In this document: in pieces, positions 34,446 through 43,199 of the stretch
How positions within the stretch are numbered: the first letter of the stretch is position 1
Layout: each line of letters opens with the position of its first letter
DNA from: Candidatus Nanosynbacter sp. TM7-053
GTDB taxonomy: Bacteria > Patescibacteriota > Saccharimonadia > Saccharimonadales > Saccharimonadaceae
NCBI RefSeq assembly: GCF_022828375.1
Contig: NZ_JAJQJX010000001.1
Span: 186,001-250,000 of the forward strand
Length of the DNA stretch: 64,000 nucleotides
Direction of reading: 5' to 3'
The notes under the pieces: generated by a model
What the model was told of the DNA's origin: nothing
Database searches by the model: none
Seen by the model: only the letters and a program-made list of their open reading frames with translations
Program-made: the position numbers and the translations under genes

Positions 34446-35158
34446 ATCAAGCTCAACTGCCGACTAATTGGCATTTCTACATAAAAAGTCAGTCCATCAC
34501 GATGACGAATCAGACCAATTCGCCCGTTCATCGCCCGCGCAAATTGATTCGCCACGTAAATCCCCAGCCCGCTACTTTCTGGCCTTGTTCGCACAGTTTT
34601 TCGCGTTTCCATTTCATCAAGCAAAAGCCGATATTCCTTCAAACTCATCATCGGCCCAAAATCCCGCACGCTCATTCTCACGGCATCTTTTGTCGCCTTA
34701 ACCGAAACCTTAATCTCCGATCCATCCTCCGTATACGCCAGCGCGTTATTTAAGAAATTCGCTAAAATTCGCCCCAAAAGTGTTCGGTTCGCTAATATCA
34801 ATTGACTATTTCGATTACTTTTAGGCCAGCTAACTTTTCGTCCGTAAAGCATTGCATTGAACTTCGTTTCCATCGCTACTTGCTGACACAAAGCCAACGG
34901 ATTGACCGGTTCAAGCGGAAATAACGACGGCGTTAAATTAGCTGAATTTGCCAAGTCAATCGTAAGTTGCAATGCCTGCTCAGAAGTCCGAATAATTCGT
35001 TGCTGAATCTGAATTTTATCGGCAGAACTGGTTAAATCGTCATCCAGCAGTAGCGCCAATTGCCTAATCAAAGCCAGCGGCGTTTTCAGCTCGTGTGCCG
35101 CCACCAAAACGCTCGGTAATCCCCCAAAATCAGCATCACTCCACTCTTTACCTGCCAT
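34442..35158 (-). CDS. Cytosolic histidine kinase without sensor domain
   Basis: 238 aa consisting of a HisKA dimerisation domain (phospho-His H22 in VAAHELKTPLALIRQ) and an HATPase_c domain (N box NFLNNALAYTEDG, G1-like VRDFGPMM, G2 SSGLGIYVANQFA). There is no transmembrane segment or PAS/GAF domain, so the signal must come from a partner protein. Partner regulator and recO follow. Confidence 0.9.
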   Translation of the reverse strand: MAGKEWSDADFGGLPSVLVAAHELKTPLALIRQLALLLDDDLTSSADKIQIQQRIIRTSEQALQLTIDLANSANLTPSLFPLEPVNPLALCQQVAMETKFNAMLYGRKVSWPKSNRNSQLILANRTLLGRILANFLNNALAYTEDGSEIKVSVKATKDAVRMSVRDFGPMMSLKEYRLLLDEMETRKTVRTRPESSGLGIYVANQFARAMNGRIGLIRHRDGLTFYVEMPISRQLSLI

Positions 35159-35193
35159 ACAATTCTAGTATAGCAAATATGTACTAGGTTTTT

Positions 35194-35853
35194 CTATTCA
35201 GAGATTTTTACAGTGCTCAATATAGTCTGGAAATCTGGCTTAAACGTATCCGCGTCGGTTGAAAAACGAATAGTTTTATCACGAACTTTCATCAAAACCA
35301 CAGAGCCGCGCAATTCTTTCTCAAACGTACCGTCAATTCGAGTCGCTGAAATTCCATTAAACTCAGTACTACTTGAGGTCAATTCACCCTTCTTTAGTCG
35401 TGATTGATAATCATTCAGCACCGTATCCATATTCTTGTTGATAATCTCCAGCCTTAATGCAAACCGACTATTTTTATTAGTTGTCGAAGGAACTGAAACA
35501 GGATGAAGATAAGCTTTGTAATCGCCCCTGTCGCTGCCGTCATTTGCTACATATACACTCCAAGTTTTTGGATACATGAACGATACTCGACCGTATTCAG
35601 TAGGACCAACAAATTCAATACGCGGGTTTTTTGCTTCTTCAGAAAATTTCTTCTGGTCTGATTCGGCTTGTTCGCTCTTCCCCTTAGCGACTTCAATTGC
35701 AACTTTACTATCAACACTGCTTTTTTCTCGGGAATATTGCATGTACGCCCAAATTGCCAAAGATCCAGCAATCAAAAACAATATCAGACAGCCGATCGTG
35801 CCGACCATCCAGCCATTAACTGAGCCACGCTCACTCTTATCTCTCGTCATCAT
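35194..35853 (-). CDS. Membrane-anchored hypothetical protein
   Basis: 219 aa: short cytoplasmic start, one transmembrane helix (about residues 15-37, VGTIGCLILFLIAGSLAIWAY), a charged linker and an extracellular domain (YGRVSFMYPKTWSVYVAND ... IRFSTDADTFKPDFQTILSTVKI) that resembles PsbP-like domains of many Gram-positive surface proteins. Function unknown. A TATACT box lies 7 nt before the ATG. Confidence 0.6.
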   Translation of the reverse strand: MMTRDKSERGSVNGWMVGTIGCLILFLIAGSLAIWAYMQYSREKSSVDSKVAIEVAKGKSEQAESDQKKFSEEAKNPRIEFVGPTEYGRVSFMYPKTWSVYVANDGSDRGDYKAYLHPVSVPSTTNKNSRFALRLEIINKNMDTVLNDYQSRLKKGELTSSSTEFNGISATRIDGTFEKELRGSVVLMKVRDKTIRFSTDADTFKPDFQTILSTVKISE

Positions 35854-35893
35854 ATTGTAAAGTATAGCTTATGCTTTAATTGATGTAAAGATC

Positions 35894-36082
35894 CTACTCA
35901 GCGTTAAAATCCTCGCTAAGAACCTCGATATCATGTCGCATATCTTCCAGCGTGGCAGTAATTTTTTTTGATAACTCTCTCGCCTCAATAAATCTTTGTT
36001 TCGCCTCATCCAGATTAAAATCATCGCCTTGAAACCACGCGATTCGCTCGTTCAATTCAGCCATCATTTGCTCAATTGTCAT
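35894..36082 (-). CDS. xseB: Exodeoxyribonuclease VII small subunit
   Basis: 62-aa helical protein (MTIEQMMAELNERIAWFQGD, then FNLDEAKQRFIEARELSKKI) matching the XseB pattern; several small subunits bind one XseA. The ATG at 36082 is preferred to an upstream TTG at 36103. It overlaps the xseA stop by 11 bp. Confidence 0.85.
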   Translation of the reverse strand: MTIEQMMAELNERIAWFQGDDFNLDEAKQRFIEARELSKKITATLEDMRHDIEVLSEDFNAE

Positions 36083-37172
36083 GTCGTTGTTCACTATTCT
36101 CAATCCTCGCTTTCATAATTATATCTTTTGTTGTAATCTCTACAATATTACCAATCTGTAAATCACCCTTGATCATTGCATAGCCACGACGCAGCGCCAT
36201 TTCCGGATCATACTCAGCGATGACTTTTTGTTGCGACAATGTTGCGTTTACAGCCACATCCACACGGCTTGACCACTGTTTTAGCGCTTCTTTTTGCAAC
36301 ATTGTTGCATTAAGCGATTGCTCTTCAATAGCTCTACAAATTGAATCTTTCGCGTCAATTAGTCTGTAATGCAAATGCCTAACCACTTCTCGCTTATCAG
36401 GAAACAGCAATTGCGCGGCGTTACTCGGCGTGGCTGCGCGAACGTCCGCCGCCAAATCGCATAGACTTTCATCAATCTCATGACCAATTCCAGTCATTGT
36501 TGGAATGCGGCTACTCGCCACCGCCCGTACTAGTTTTTCATCATTAAAACTCGCCAAATCTTCCGCACTGCCACCGCCACGAATCAAAACAATCACATCT
36601 GGAGATTCTGACATTTGATTAAAATATGATATTGCTCGAACAGCTTGATCTGCAGCATTCGCACCCTGCACATTAACGTTGGCGACTACGAATTTCACGC
36701 CACCCCAACGCTCACCGGAAATCTTCATAAAGTCAGCATATCCTGCTGCTTTCGTACTGGAAATAATAGCCACCCTCTGAGGATATTGCGGCAATAGACG
36801 CTTTCTTTCAGGATTAAACAAACCCTCAACTGTTAATTTTTGTTTCAAAAGATCAAAACTTCGCTTCAGACTTCCCTTGCCTAATGGGCGAATCTCTTGA
36901 ACATTCAAACTAAAGGCGCCTTTATCTCTAAGCACTGGCATCGCTCGAACGACAACTTTCATCCCATCTTCAATTGGCGTACGTAAATTGCTAAAACCAA
37001 CAAAACATCGAACCAGCCCGTCGTCATCTTTCAGATCGAAGAAAGCGTATTTCGGAGGATAAGACTTGAGGCCAGAAACTTCACCCTCAACTTCAATCAT
37101 CCCGGCAAAAGCCACGTCAAAAGTTTGATTGACAACTGCTATGAAATTGCTAACACTAAATCTGGGAATCAT
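36072..37172 (-). CDS. xseA: Exodeoxyribonuclease VII large subunit
   Basis: Catalytic subunit of ExoVII, which degrades ssDNA from both ends. N-terminal OB fold (VEGEVSGLKSYPPKYAFFDLKD), then the catalytic domain with RVAIISSTKAAGYADF, VLIRGGGSAEDLASFND and GHEIDESLCDLAADVRAATPSNAA. At 366 aa the C-terminal coiled coil is shorter than in E. coli. The start overlaps the preceding gene by 17 bp. Confidence 0.95.
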   Translation of the reverse strand: MIPRFSVSNFIAVVNQTFDVAFAGMIEVEGEVSGLKSYPPKYAFFDLKDDDGLVRCFVGFSNLRTPIEDGMKVVVRAMPVLRDKGAFSLNVQEIRPLGKGSLKRSFDLLKQKLTVEGLFNPERKRLLPQYPQRVAIISSTKAAGYADFMKISGERWGGVKFVVANVNVQGANAADQAVRAISYFNQMSESPDVIVLIRGGGSAEDLASFNDEKLVRAVASSRIPTMTGIGHEIDESLCDLAADVRAATPSNAAQLLFPDKREVVRHLHYRLIDAKDSICRAIEEQSLNATMLQKEALKQWSSRVDVAVNATLSQQKVIAEYDPEMALRRGYAMIKGDLQIGNIVEITTKDIIMKARIENSEQRHDN

Positions 37173-38223
37173 CTGGCTTGCCGTATTTAATCAGTGCGTG
37201 TTGATAGAAAATATAGCCAAAGATAATCGTGCCAGTAAGTAAAATTGCTCGCGTCAAAATTATTCCAGCAATCGCCAAATCCGGCGGAGTGCCTGCCATA
37301 CTTAAGAAAATAATCATAATGGTTTCATAAACGCCCGTCCCTCCAGGCGTAAACACGACAATCGCTGCCAATCCCGCCACGCCGTATCCAACCATCAGAA
37401 TCGCCGGATTGACGAAAACGCCCAGCGACAGAAACGCTACAGCAAACATCGCCACGTCAAAAACAGTGTAGACAGTTCCCCAAATCATCGGTTTTATTAG
37501 AAGTTTCGGATGATTGGATAAATCTTGAAAATCGTCCTGCATATCAACAAAAAACTCTTCGACTTTCTTCGACTTCATCACTCGTCGCTTCTTACCTAAG
37601 GTTGCAATTTTTACCAATGTATTGATGAATTTGGACAATTTAGCGGCAGTCATTTGCATACGCCGCTTTGACGAAAATACGAAAATCAGACCAAACGTCA
37701 GTGCCAAAACCACGATAATCAGCAAAAAGCTAGCGGCAACGATATAACGATTAACCTTGCCGTCAATAGCCAGCGCCAGCACAGCAATCACCAACAAAAC
37801 CAAAAGCGACAAAAATCCCGTAACGTAACGAATCACCTGCGCAAACGTCGAACGCGCCGAACTCACGCCAAGCTTATGCATTCGCCACGTTGTATACGAA
37901 ATTCCACTAACTCCGCCCGACGGAAAAATGTGATTGACCAAATTAAGCTCCAGCGCAATCCTCGTCTGCTCCAACCTGGAAATATGATGAATCAGATTCT
38001 TCTCTCTTAAATACGAAAAAATCATCTCGCCGCCAGCGAAGTACACGATAATCTGAAACGGTAATAGTAAGAATAATAGCCATAAATCCGCGTGCAAAAA
38101 CAAATTCCACGCCTTCACGAGCTCATGCCGAGATAGAAAAATTATTATTGCCAAAACCGCCAACGTCAAAACGCTCATAATGGCTCGTGGCGATTTCAAC
38201 AATTGCAACACCTTCGGTAACAT
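37156..38223 (-). CDS. YbhN/MprF-type integral membrane protein (UPF0104)
   Basis: About 355 aa with 7-8 hydrophobic segments and the family motifs FPSGGVSGISYTTWRM and FTPGGTGVYETIMI, as in the flippase domain of lysylphosphatidylglycerol synthases and YbhN-like lipid proteins. The catalytic synthase domain is absent, so a lipid-transport role is likelier. The frame begins at 38232, but TGGTATAAT runs through that codon; the ATG at 38223 lies 7 nt after the box and is the probable start. Confidence 0.8.
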   Translation of the reverse strand: MLPKVLQLLKSPRAIMSVLTLAVLAIIIFLSRHELVKAWNLFLHADLWLLFLLLPFQIIVYFAGGEMIFSYLREKNLIHHISRLEQTRIALELNLVNHIFPSGGVSGISYTTWRMHKLGVSSARSTFAQVIRYVTGFLSLLVLLVIAVLALAIDGKVNRYIVAASFLLIIVVLALTFGLIFVFSSKRRMQMTAAKLSKFINTLVKIATLGKKRRVMKSKKVEEFFVDMQDDFQDLSNHPKLLIKPMIWGTVYTVFDVAMFAVAFLSLGVFVNPAILMVGYGVAGLAAIVVFTPGGTGVYETIMIIFLSMAGTPPDLAIAGIILTRAILLTGTIIFGYIFYQHALIKYGKPDDSQI

Positions 38224-38230
38224 AACCTTC

Positions 38231-38239
38231 ATTATACCA
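38231..38239 (-). promoter_or_regulatory. Extended -10 of the YbhN-like gene
   Basis: TGGTATAAT on the minus strand, 7 nt before the ATG at 38223. It lies 7 bp from the divergent plus-strand box at 38247. Confidence 0.65.
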
Positions 38240-38246
38240 CGATAAA

Positions 38247-38255
38247 TGTTATAAT
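38247..38255 (+). promoter_or_regulatory. Extended -10 of the Trm11-like gene
   Basis: TGTTATAAT, 6 nt before the ATG at 38262; predicted leaderless transcript. Confidence 0.7.
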
Positions 38256-38261
38256 TACGAC

Positions 38262-39455
38262 ATGTTTATAGCTATTCTTGGACGCCAACCAGAAATCTCT
38301 ATCGCTGAATTAGAGGCTGTTTACGGTGCTAAAAATGTCCAAAAAATCTCCAATCAAGCCGTCACGGTTAATTGCGACAATTTTTCAATTGACAATCTCG
38401 GCGGAACGATTAAATGCGGACAAGTCATCACGAAAATAAAATCGCAAAAATCAGACCGCAATACCCTGCTCCAGGCGTCAAAAATTATTGTTGAAAAGTA
38501 CACGAAAAAACTTTCACATAGTCAGAAAAAAATAACGCTTGGAATAAGTTTTTATGGCAATAAAACAGATCCGAGAAACGTCCAAAAAATCGGAATCATC
38601 TTAAAAAACAACTTGAAAAAATCTGGCGTTAGTTTACGTCTAATTCCTAATAAAACCGCCGCGCTGTCCACTGCGACTTCCCACAACAATAAGCTCGGCA
38701 AGTCTGAGGCGAAAATTGAAATTATCATAACTAAGAACGTGTACGGAGATTTGATAGTTGCCGAAAGTCGTGGCACTCAAAATATCAATTCGTACACTCA
38801 GCGCGACCGTGGACGACCAAAGCGCGATGCCTTCGTGGGGATGCTTCCACCCAAGCTCGCGCAGATTATGATTAACCTGTCTGGCGCAAAACCTGGCGAT
38901 TACCTCTGGGATCCGTTTTGTGGCACAGGAACAGTATTGCAAGAAGCTGCGCTTATCGGCGTGAATGCTTATGGCAGCGATTTGAGCGACAAGATGATCT
39001 CTTATACGACTGAAAATATGAACTGGGTGGAAAAAACTTTTTCGACAAAAACTTTCTGGCAAGCGCATCAGGCCGACGCCACCTCTGTAAAATTGACAGA
39101 TGAGCAGAAAGAGCGAATTTCTCGAATTGTTTGTGAAACATATTTAGGTCAGCCGTTTTCCGCGTCACCCAGCCCAGAAAAACTTCACGAAGTAGTCGGA
39201 AATTGTAATCACATAATTAGCGGTTTTCTGCAAAATATCCGCTTGCAAATCCGCCCAGACACGACGCTTTGTATAGCCGTTCCAGCGTGGCAAAATCGCG
39301 AAGGTAAATTTACTCACTTGCCCCTGATAAAAAATCTTAAAAAACTTGGATATCAGCAAATTATCGATAAAAATCTCTTGTATTACCGTGAAGATCAAGT
39401 TGTTGCCAGAGAAATATTGGTATTAAAACCAGCAGATATAACCAAAACCGCTTGA
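38262..39455 (+). CDS. Trm11-like RNA methyltransferase
   Basis: 397 aa: an N-terminal ferredoxin-like/THUMP-type RNA-binding region followed by a Rossmann methyltransferase domain. The SAM motif is DYLWDPFCGTGTVLQEAAL, then GSDLSDKMISYTTENM, as in Trm11/TrmG10-type tRNA guanine-N2 methylases, preceded by the RDRGRPKRDAFVGMLPPKLAQIM linker typical of them. The usual NPPY/DPPYG catalytic loop reads CETYLGQPF, so either the active site is altered or the activity is lost. Substrate presumably tRNA. Confidence 0.75.
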   Translation: MFIAILGRQPEISIAELEAVYGAKNVQKISNQAVTVNCDNFSIDNLGGTIKCGQVITKIKSQKSDRNTLLQASKIIVEKYTKKLSHSQKKITLGISFYGNKTDPRNVQKIGIILKNNLKKSGVSLRLIPNKTAALSTATSHNNKLGKSEAKIEIIITKNVYGDLIVAESRGTQNINSYTQRDRGRPKRDAFVGMLPPKLAQIMINLSGAKPGDYLWDPFCGTGTVLQEAALIGVNAYGSDLSDKMISYTTENMNWVEKTFSTKTFWQAHQADATSVKLTDEQKERISRIVCETYLGQPFSASPSPEKLHEVVGNCNHIISGFLQNIRLQIRPDTTLCIAVPAWQNREGKFTHLPLIKNLKKLGYQQIIDKNLLYYREDQVVAREILVLKPADITKTA

Positions 39456-39480
39456 CAACTGGCTTTATTTTCGATAAACT
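39452..39480 (+). promoter_or_regulatory. rpmA promoter
   Basis: TTGACA (39452-39457), 17-bp spacer, TAAACT (39475-39480). The -35 overlaps the end of the preceding gene. Confidence 0.65.
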
Positions 39481-39518
39481 AGAACAGATTGTTTTATAGA
39501 AACTATAAGGAGTAAAGA

Positions 39519-39791
39519 ATGTCAAAGGTTAAAGCTGGTGGTTCTAGTAAGAACATCCACAACAATGCTGGTCAACGTCTTGGCGTTAAGCGATTTGGCG
39601 GTCAAAAAGTTTCCGCTGGAGAAGTTCTAGTTCGCCAAACTGGCGCCACAAAGATCGCTGGTGACGGCACATATGTTAGCCGCAATTTCACCATCCACGC
39701 TGCAAAAGATGGCGTAGTTGGCTTCAAGTCGGTTAAGAAAACCAAGTTTACCGGCAAATCAGAACGCCGAACGCAAGTTGTTGTTCTTTAA
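39519..39791 (+). CDS. rpmA: Ribosomal protein bL27
   Basis: Large-subunit protein at the peptidyl-transferase centre. 90 aa, with AGGSSKNIHNNAGQRLGVKR and GEVLVRQTGATKIAGDGTYVSRNFTIHA. It begins MSKVKAGGSS without a cleavable N-terminal extension. AAGGAG lies 8 nt upstream. Unusually, rplU (bL21) is not next to it. A strong hairpin follows. Confidence 0.97.
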   Translation: MSKVKAGGSSKNIHNNAGQRLGVKRFGGQKVSAGEVLVRQTGATKIAGDGTYVSRNFTIHAAKDGVVGFKSVKKTKFTGKSERRTQVVVL

Positions 39792-39811
39792 TCGGTAAAA
39801 AACTTTTTATT

Positions 39812-39845
39812 AAAATAGCTCCGGTAAAAAATACGGAGTTATTTT
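39812..39845. terminator. Bidirectional terminator between rpmA and the repeat-containing gene
   Basis: AAAATAGCTCCG pairs with CGGAGTTATTTT (12 bp, one G-T) around a 10-nt loop; the A/T arms give a U-tail in both directions for the convergent genes. Confidence 0.8.
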
Positions 39846-39853
39846 AATATCAA

Positions 39854-41461
39854 TCACCTTTTTTGATGATATCCCTCACTCTTAATTCCCTCAATACCAC
39901 CTACGATACCCCGACGGCGTCCACTAGCTATCGATAAATCATTAATAATTTCACCAATCACCTGAGTTATGTTACTTTTATAGTGGACTATTCCTCCTCT
40001 ATCATTCTGTGATTTCGCAATATAACGTCTTATTCTTATTAATTTATCCAACAAGTCATTAGTTACATTACCCAGAACTATATTATTCTCACCCATCTTA
40101 TCTACGTGCTTAGTTAACTTAACCAGACGACTACGCTCGTCATCATTTTCAATCTTCTTTTTCAGCTCTTCAATAAGATCACTTACGTCATTCTTAAATT
40201 TATTCGTATCCTCAGCCCTAGAATCTTCAAGATTTCTAATTATCGACGATTCAGCTGTTAGGAGCCCTTCAGAATCAAGTCTATAAATCACTGCAGGATT
40301 CATCTGAATTTGCTGCCTCAGCCGATTCAGCTCTCCAGTTATATATTGAGCCTTTGCAAAAAACTTACCATTATTCTCTTCGGCAAGTTGTTTAAACCTA
40401 TTAATCGCATCCTTAAAGCTCTCAGGTAATATGTCGGCATTGGTTTCATTCGTCTCCATCGACTTTTCAACCACTGGGTTTTCAACCGATTTAGCTGCTG
40501 GCAAATCTACTAAATCAGCGCTTACCTTATCTATCTCTACCAGCTTCTCAACTGGTTCGGTTGCCGCCAAATCCGCTGGGTTAGCGTCCACCTTATCTAT
40601 CTTCGCTGGCTTTTTAGCTAACTTAACCGCTGGATTTTTAATTGAATCGACCACTAGCTCTTTAGCCGACGCAACCGCTAGATTTTTAGCTAGCTCTTTA
40701 ACTGCAGCTGACTTAATCGCTGGCGAACCCACCGAGTCATCGACCTTAACCGCCCCAATCGACTCCAAGACTTTTTTAGACATCACCAAGGTTGATGGAC
40801 TAATGCTTACCCTACCCGTCTCTACTGGCTTTTTAGCTGGTTCGGTTGCCGCCAAATCCGCTGGGTTAGCGTCCACCTTATCTATCTTCGCTGGCTTTTC
40901 AATTTCAGTAGCCTTAACTGCCACACGTCCCATTGCAGGACCAACCTTAGCCGCTAAAGACTTCTCATGATCAGAGGTATTATCTTCAACCAAGCCATTA
41001 CTTGGGGTTTCTGCGCCTGAGTCTGAGCCTACCCCTGGAGCCAAAGACTCAATCTTACTACCAACCGTATGTTTCTGCCGCAAAATCTGCTTAGCTTCTT
41101 CAATCATTTCCTTAGGAGTTTTTCCATAAAGATACTTAATGTAATCTTCATTTAGACCCTGAATGTCCTCCAACGGCACAAACTCAGTTTTAATATCAGT
41201 TCCAACCAGTTTATATGCTTCCATAAGCAGCTTAATCGGACCAATACCCTCCTCAGAATCAGTGTCACACACGACCGACATACCAATAGGATTCCAACCT
41301 CTGTCATACTTAACACCCTCTCCGTCTTGACCACTGCGAATAACGGTTAGTGGACGCCTTGCATTATCTGGATCGATATCAACAGGAAAAGTTGCAACTA
41401 CATAATCTTCCGGCGTTTCTTGTTTTTGTTCGTGGTTCTGTGTTTGTTTTGGTTTTTCCAT
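39854..41461 (-). CDS. Hypothetical protein with internal repeats
   Basis: 535 aa, no signal peptide or membrane segment. An N-terminal ~115-residue globular part (PEDYVVATFPVDIDPDNARR...) is joined by a low-complexity Ala/Lys/Val/Pro-rich region (~residues 150-345) with repeats of the type KPAKIDKVDANPADLAATEP to a helical C-terminal part with coiled-coil character (FKDAINRFKQLAEENN; VSDLIEELKKKIENDDE). Function unknown. Promoter-like TGGTATAAA lies upstream of the ATG. Confidence 0.7.
   Translation of the reverse strand: MEKPKQTQNHEQKQETPEDYVVATFPVDIDPDNARRPLTVIRSGQDGEGVKYDRGWNPIGMSVVCDTDSEEGIGPIKLLMEAYKLVGTDIKTEFVPLEDIQGLNEDYIKYLYGKTPKEMIEEAKQILRQKHTVGSKIESLAPGVGSDSGAETPSNGLVEDNTSDHEKSLAAKVGPAMGRVAVKATEIEKPAKIDKVDANPADLAATEPAKKPVETGRVSISPSTLVMSKKVLESIGAVKVDDSVGSPAIKSAAVKELAKNLAVASAKELVVDSIKNPAVKLAKKPAKIDKVDANPADLAATEPVEKLVEIDKVSADLVDLPAAKSVENPVVEKSMETNETNADILPESFKDAINRFKQLAEENNGKFFAKAQYITGELNRLRQQIQMNPAVIYRLDSEGLLTAESSIIRNLEDSRAEDTNKFKNDVSDLIEELKKKIENDDERSRLVKLTKHVDKMGENNIVLGNVTNDLLDKLIRIRRYIAKSQNDRGGIVHYKSNITQVIGEIINDLSIASGRRRGIVGGIEGIKSEGYHQKR
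40552..40614 (-). repeat. 63-bp direct repeat inside the hypothetical gene (copy 1)
   Basis: Identical to 40837-40899, offset 285 bp; encodes the KIDKVDANPADLAATEP segment. Confidence 0.9.
40837..40899 (-). repeat. 63-bp direct repeat inside the hypothetical gene (copy 2)
   Basis: Second identical copy. Perfect identity points to recent duplication or gene conversion, and the segment between them could be lost by slippage. Confidence 0.9.
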
Positions 41462-41492
41462 ATATAACTACTTTATACCAAAAAACAAGCAA

Positions 41493-41518
41493 AAAGTCAA
41501 CCCCTAAAAGCTGACCTT
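41493..41518 (-). terminator. Terminator after the response regulator gene
   Basis: On the minus strand AAGGTCA pairs with TGACTTT (7 bp, one G-T) and is followed by a T-rich run. Confidence 0.5.
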
Positions 41519-41535
41519 CCGCTCGATTTACTCTT

Positions 41536-41919
41536 CTACTGAATACCCAAATGATGCTTTACGCGAGCCACAACGTCGCCAATTACAACCTGAGATTTCA
41601 CCAAATAATCATCAACACCCAAGCTCTCAGCGCGCTCCTTGTCCTTCGGTTGGCTAAGTGCTGTTAGCATAATAATCCTCACGTTAGCAGTTTCTGGTGT
41701 ATTGCGAAGAATATCCAGGACATCAAAACCACTAATCTTTGGCATCATCACATCCAAAAGAATCAAATCTGGACGATATTCAACAGTGGCAGACAGAGCG
41801 TCTTCTCCATTGTTGGCCTCCCTAACGTCAAACCCCTCAATCTCCAACCGTGACCGATAAACCGCCGATAATGCGGTGTCATCTTCAACTAATAAAATCT
41901 TCTTTTTTTGTCCGTTCAT
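41536..41919 (-). CDS. Single-domain response regulator (CheY/Spo0F-like)
   Basis: 127-aa receiver domain: LLVEDDTALSAVYRSRL (acidic pair), ILLDVMMPKISGFDVL (phospho-Asp), IMLTALSQ (Thr) and DDYLVKSQV (Lys). No output domain. GGAGAT precedes the ATG. No kinase is adjacent; the kinase at 34442 could serve both regulators. Confidence 0.93.
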   Translation of the reverse strand: MNGQKKKILLVEDDTALSAVYRSRLEIEGFDVREANNGEDALSATVEYRPDLILLDVMMPKISGFDVLDILRNTPETANVRIIMLTALSQPKDKERAESLGVDDYLVKSQVVIGDVVARVKHHLGIQ

Positions 41920-41960
41920 ACTATCTCCATTTTATGTTGTCTAATCCAAAAACACAAGCT

Positions 41961-43136
41961 TTATATTGACCTCGCCTTATCCATCTGCGGATCTACGTTA
42001 TTATTGACATCGTCCGACGAAAGATCAACTTTTACATCAGGTTCTATACCAGTTTTATCTATATTTTTGCCCTTTGGTGTGTACCATCTGGCTTCCGTAA
42101 CCTTCATTTGCGACCCGCCAGGCAGCCCAAGCACAATCTGCACGCTTCCCTTACCGTAACTCTTCTGCCCAACCAGCGTGGCTTTTCCGTATTCACGAAG
42201 CGCCCCAGCCGTAATTTCGCTAGCACTAGCACTGTTACCATTAATAAGCACCACCGTCTTCATGTTGCCCAGAATTGACGTTCCAGTTGTACGCAGCGTT
42301 TTAACAATTTCAGAACCCCGTCGCTCGGTCATAGCTATTTGATTGTCTAGCCAAATACCCAATAGCCCTTGAGCAGCCCCAACCGTTCCGCCCGGGTTGT
42401 TTCGCAGATCCAAAATCACCTTCTTAACGCCTTTTTCAACAAATTCCGAAGCGTATTTTCTGGACAAGCTTACTGTATCATCGCCAAATCGATTAACTTT
42501 CAAAATACCAATCTCTCCATCAACTTCCGACTCTACTGCCGGAGAAACTATATTCTGACGCACAACCGACACTTCACGCGTTTTACCATCGCTTAATAAC
42601 GTCAATTTAACAGACGTACCAACTTCTCCGCGAATTTTACTCACAACTTTTTCCACCGACCAGTCAGAAGAAGCCTCGTCATTCACCTTAACAATCGCCT
42701 CGCCAGCCTTAATTCCCGCCTTCTGAGCTGGACTGTTTTCCAGAGGTTTTATGATAGTCGGCTTATTATTTCTAAGACCAATCTCCGCACCAATTCCACC
42801 ACCAATTTGCCCACTCAGCGATTTGTCAAACTCCTTAGTCTCGTCAGGATCCATATACGCCGTATGAGGATCGCCAGCCGCTTCAACTAGCCCGCGATTT
42901 GCACCATAAATTAACTTTTGAGTATCTAATTTTCCATCGTAATTAGCGATCAGTTCTTGATATGTTTTTTGAACGCTAGATAAGTCAATCGTCTTATTTG
43001 AAGTTCTAACGCCAAATACCGACGCCACGTTAGCAAACAGCGCATCAGAGCGAGCTCCCGCCACAAAACTAACAATAGCCACAATAACAAGCGTCAAAAA
43101 CCAACTTAATTGCTGTCTTTTTTCTCCCGTAACCAT
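41961..43136 (-). CDS. ctpA: C-terminal processing peptidase (S41)
   Basis: 391-aa PDZ protease anchored by an N-terminal transmembrane segment (~residues 10-30). PDZ domain with GGGIGAEIGLRNNKPTIIKP and SPAQKAGIKAGEAIVKVND; catalytic Ser in NGNSASASEITAGAL and Lys in VGQKSYGKGSVQ. It lies after the PcsB-like hydrolase gene, and CtpA proteases elsewhere control peptidoglycan hydrolases. A TATAAT box ends 6 nt before the ATG. Confidence 0.95.
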   Translation of the reverse strand: MVTGEKRQQLSWFLTLVIVAIVSFVAGARSDALFANVASVFGVRTSNKTIDLSSVQKTYQELIANYDGKLDTQKLIYGANRGLVEAAGDPHTAYMDPDETKEFDKSLSGQIGGGIGAEIGLRNNKPTIIKPLENSPAQKAGIKAGEAIVKVNDEASSDWSVEKVVSKIRGEVGTSVKLTLLSDGKTREVSVVRQNIVSPAVESEVDGEIGILKVNRFGDDTVSLSRKYASEFVEKGVKKVILDLRNNPGGTVGAAQGLLGIWLDNQIAMTERRGSEIVKTLRTTGTSILGNMKTVVLINGNSASASEITAGALREYGKATLVGQKSYGKGSVQIVLGLPGGSQMKVTEARWYTPKGKNIDKTGIEPDVKVDLSSDDVNNNVDPQMDKARSI

Positions 43137-43142
43137 ATGCTT

Positions 43143-43148
43143 ATTATA
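43143..43148 (-). promoter_or_regulatory. -10 box of ctpA
   Basis: TATAAT on the minus strand, 6 nt before the ATG; no TG extension. Confidence 0.55.
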
Positions 43149-43152
43149 CTAC

Positions 43153-43180
43153 AAAACGCCCGTTTAGCACGAGCGTTTTT
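43153..43180 (-). terminator. Terminator after the CHAP-domain gene
   Basis: AAAACGC-CGT pairs with ACG-GCGTTTT (10 bp, one C-A mismatch), with T-rich flanks. It separates the hydrolase gene from ctpA. Confidence 0.65.
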
Positions 43181-43199
43181 GTACAGTGCTTTATGCTGA

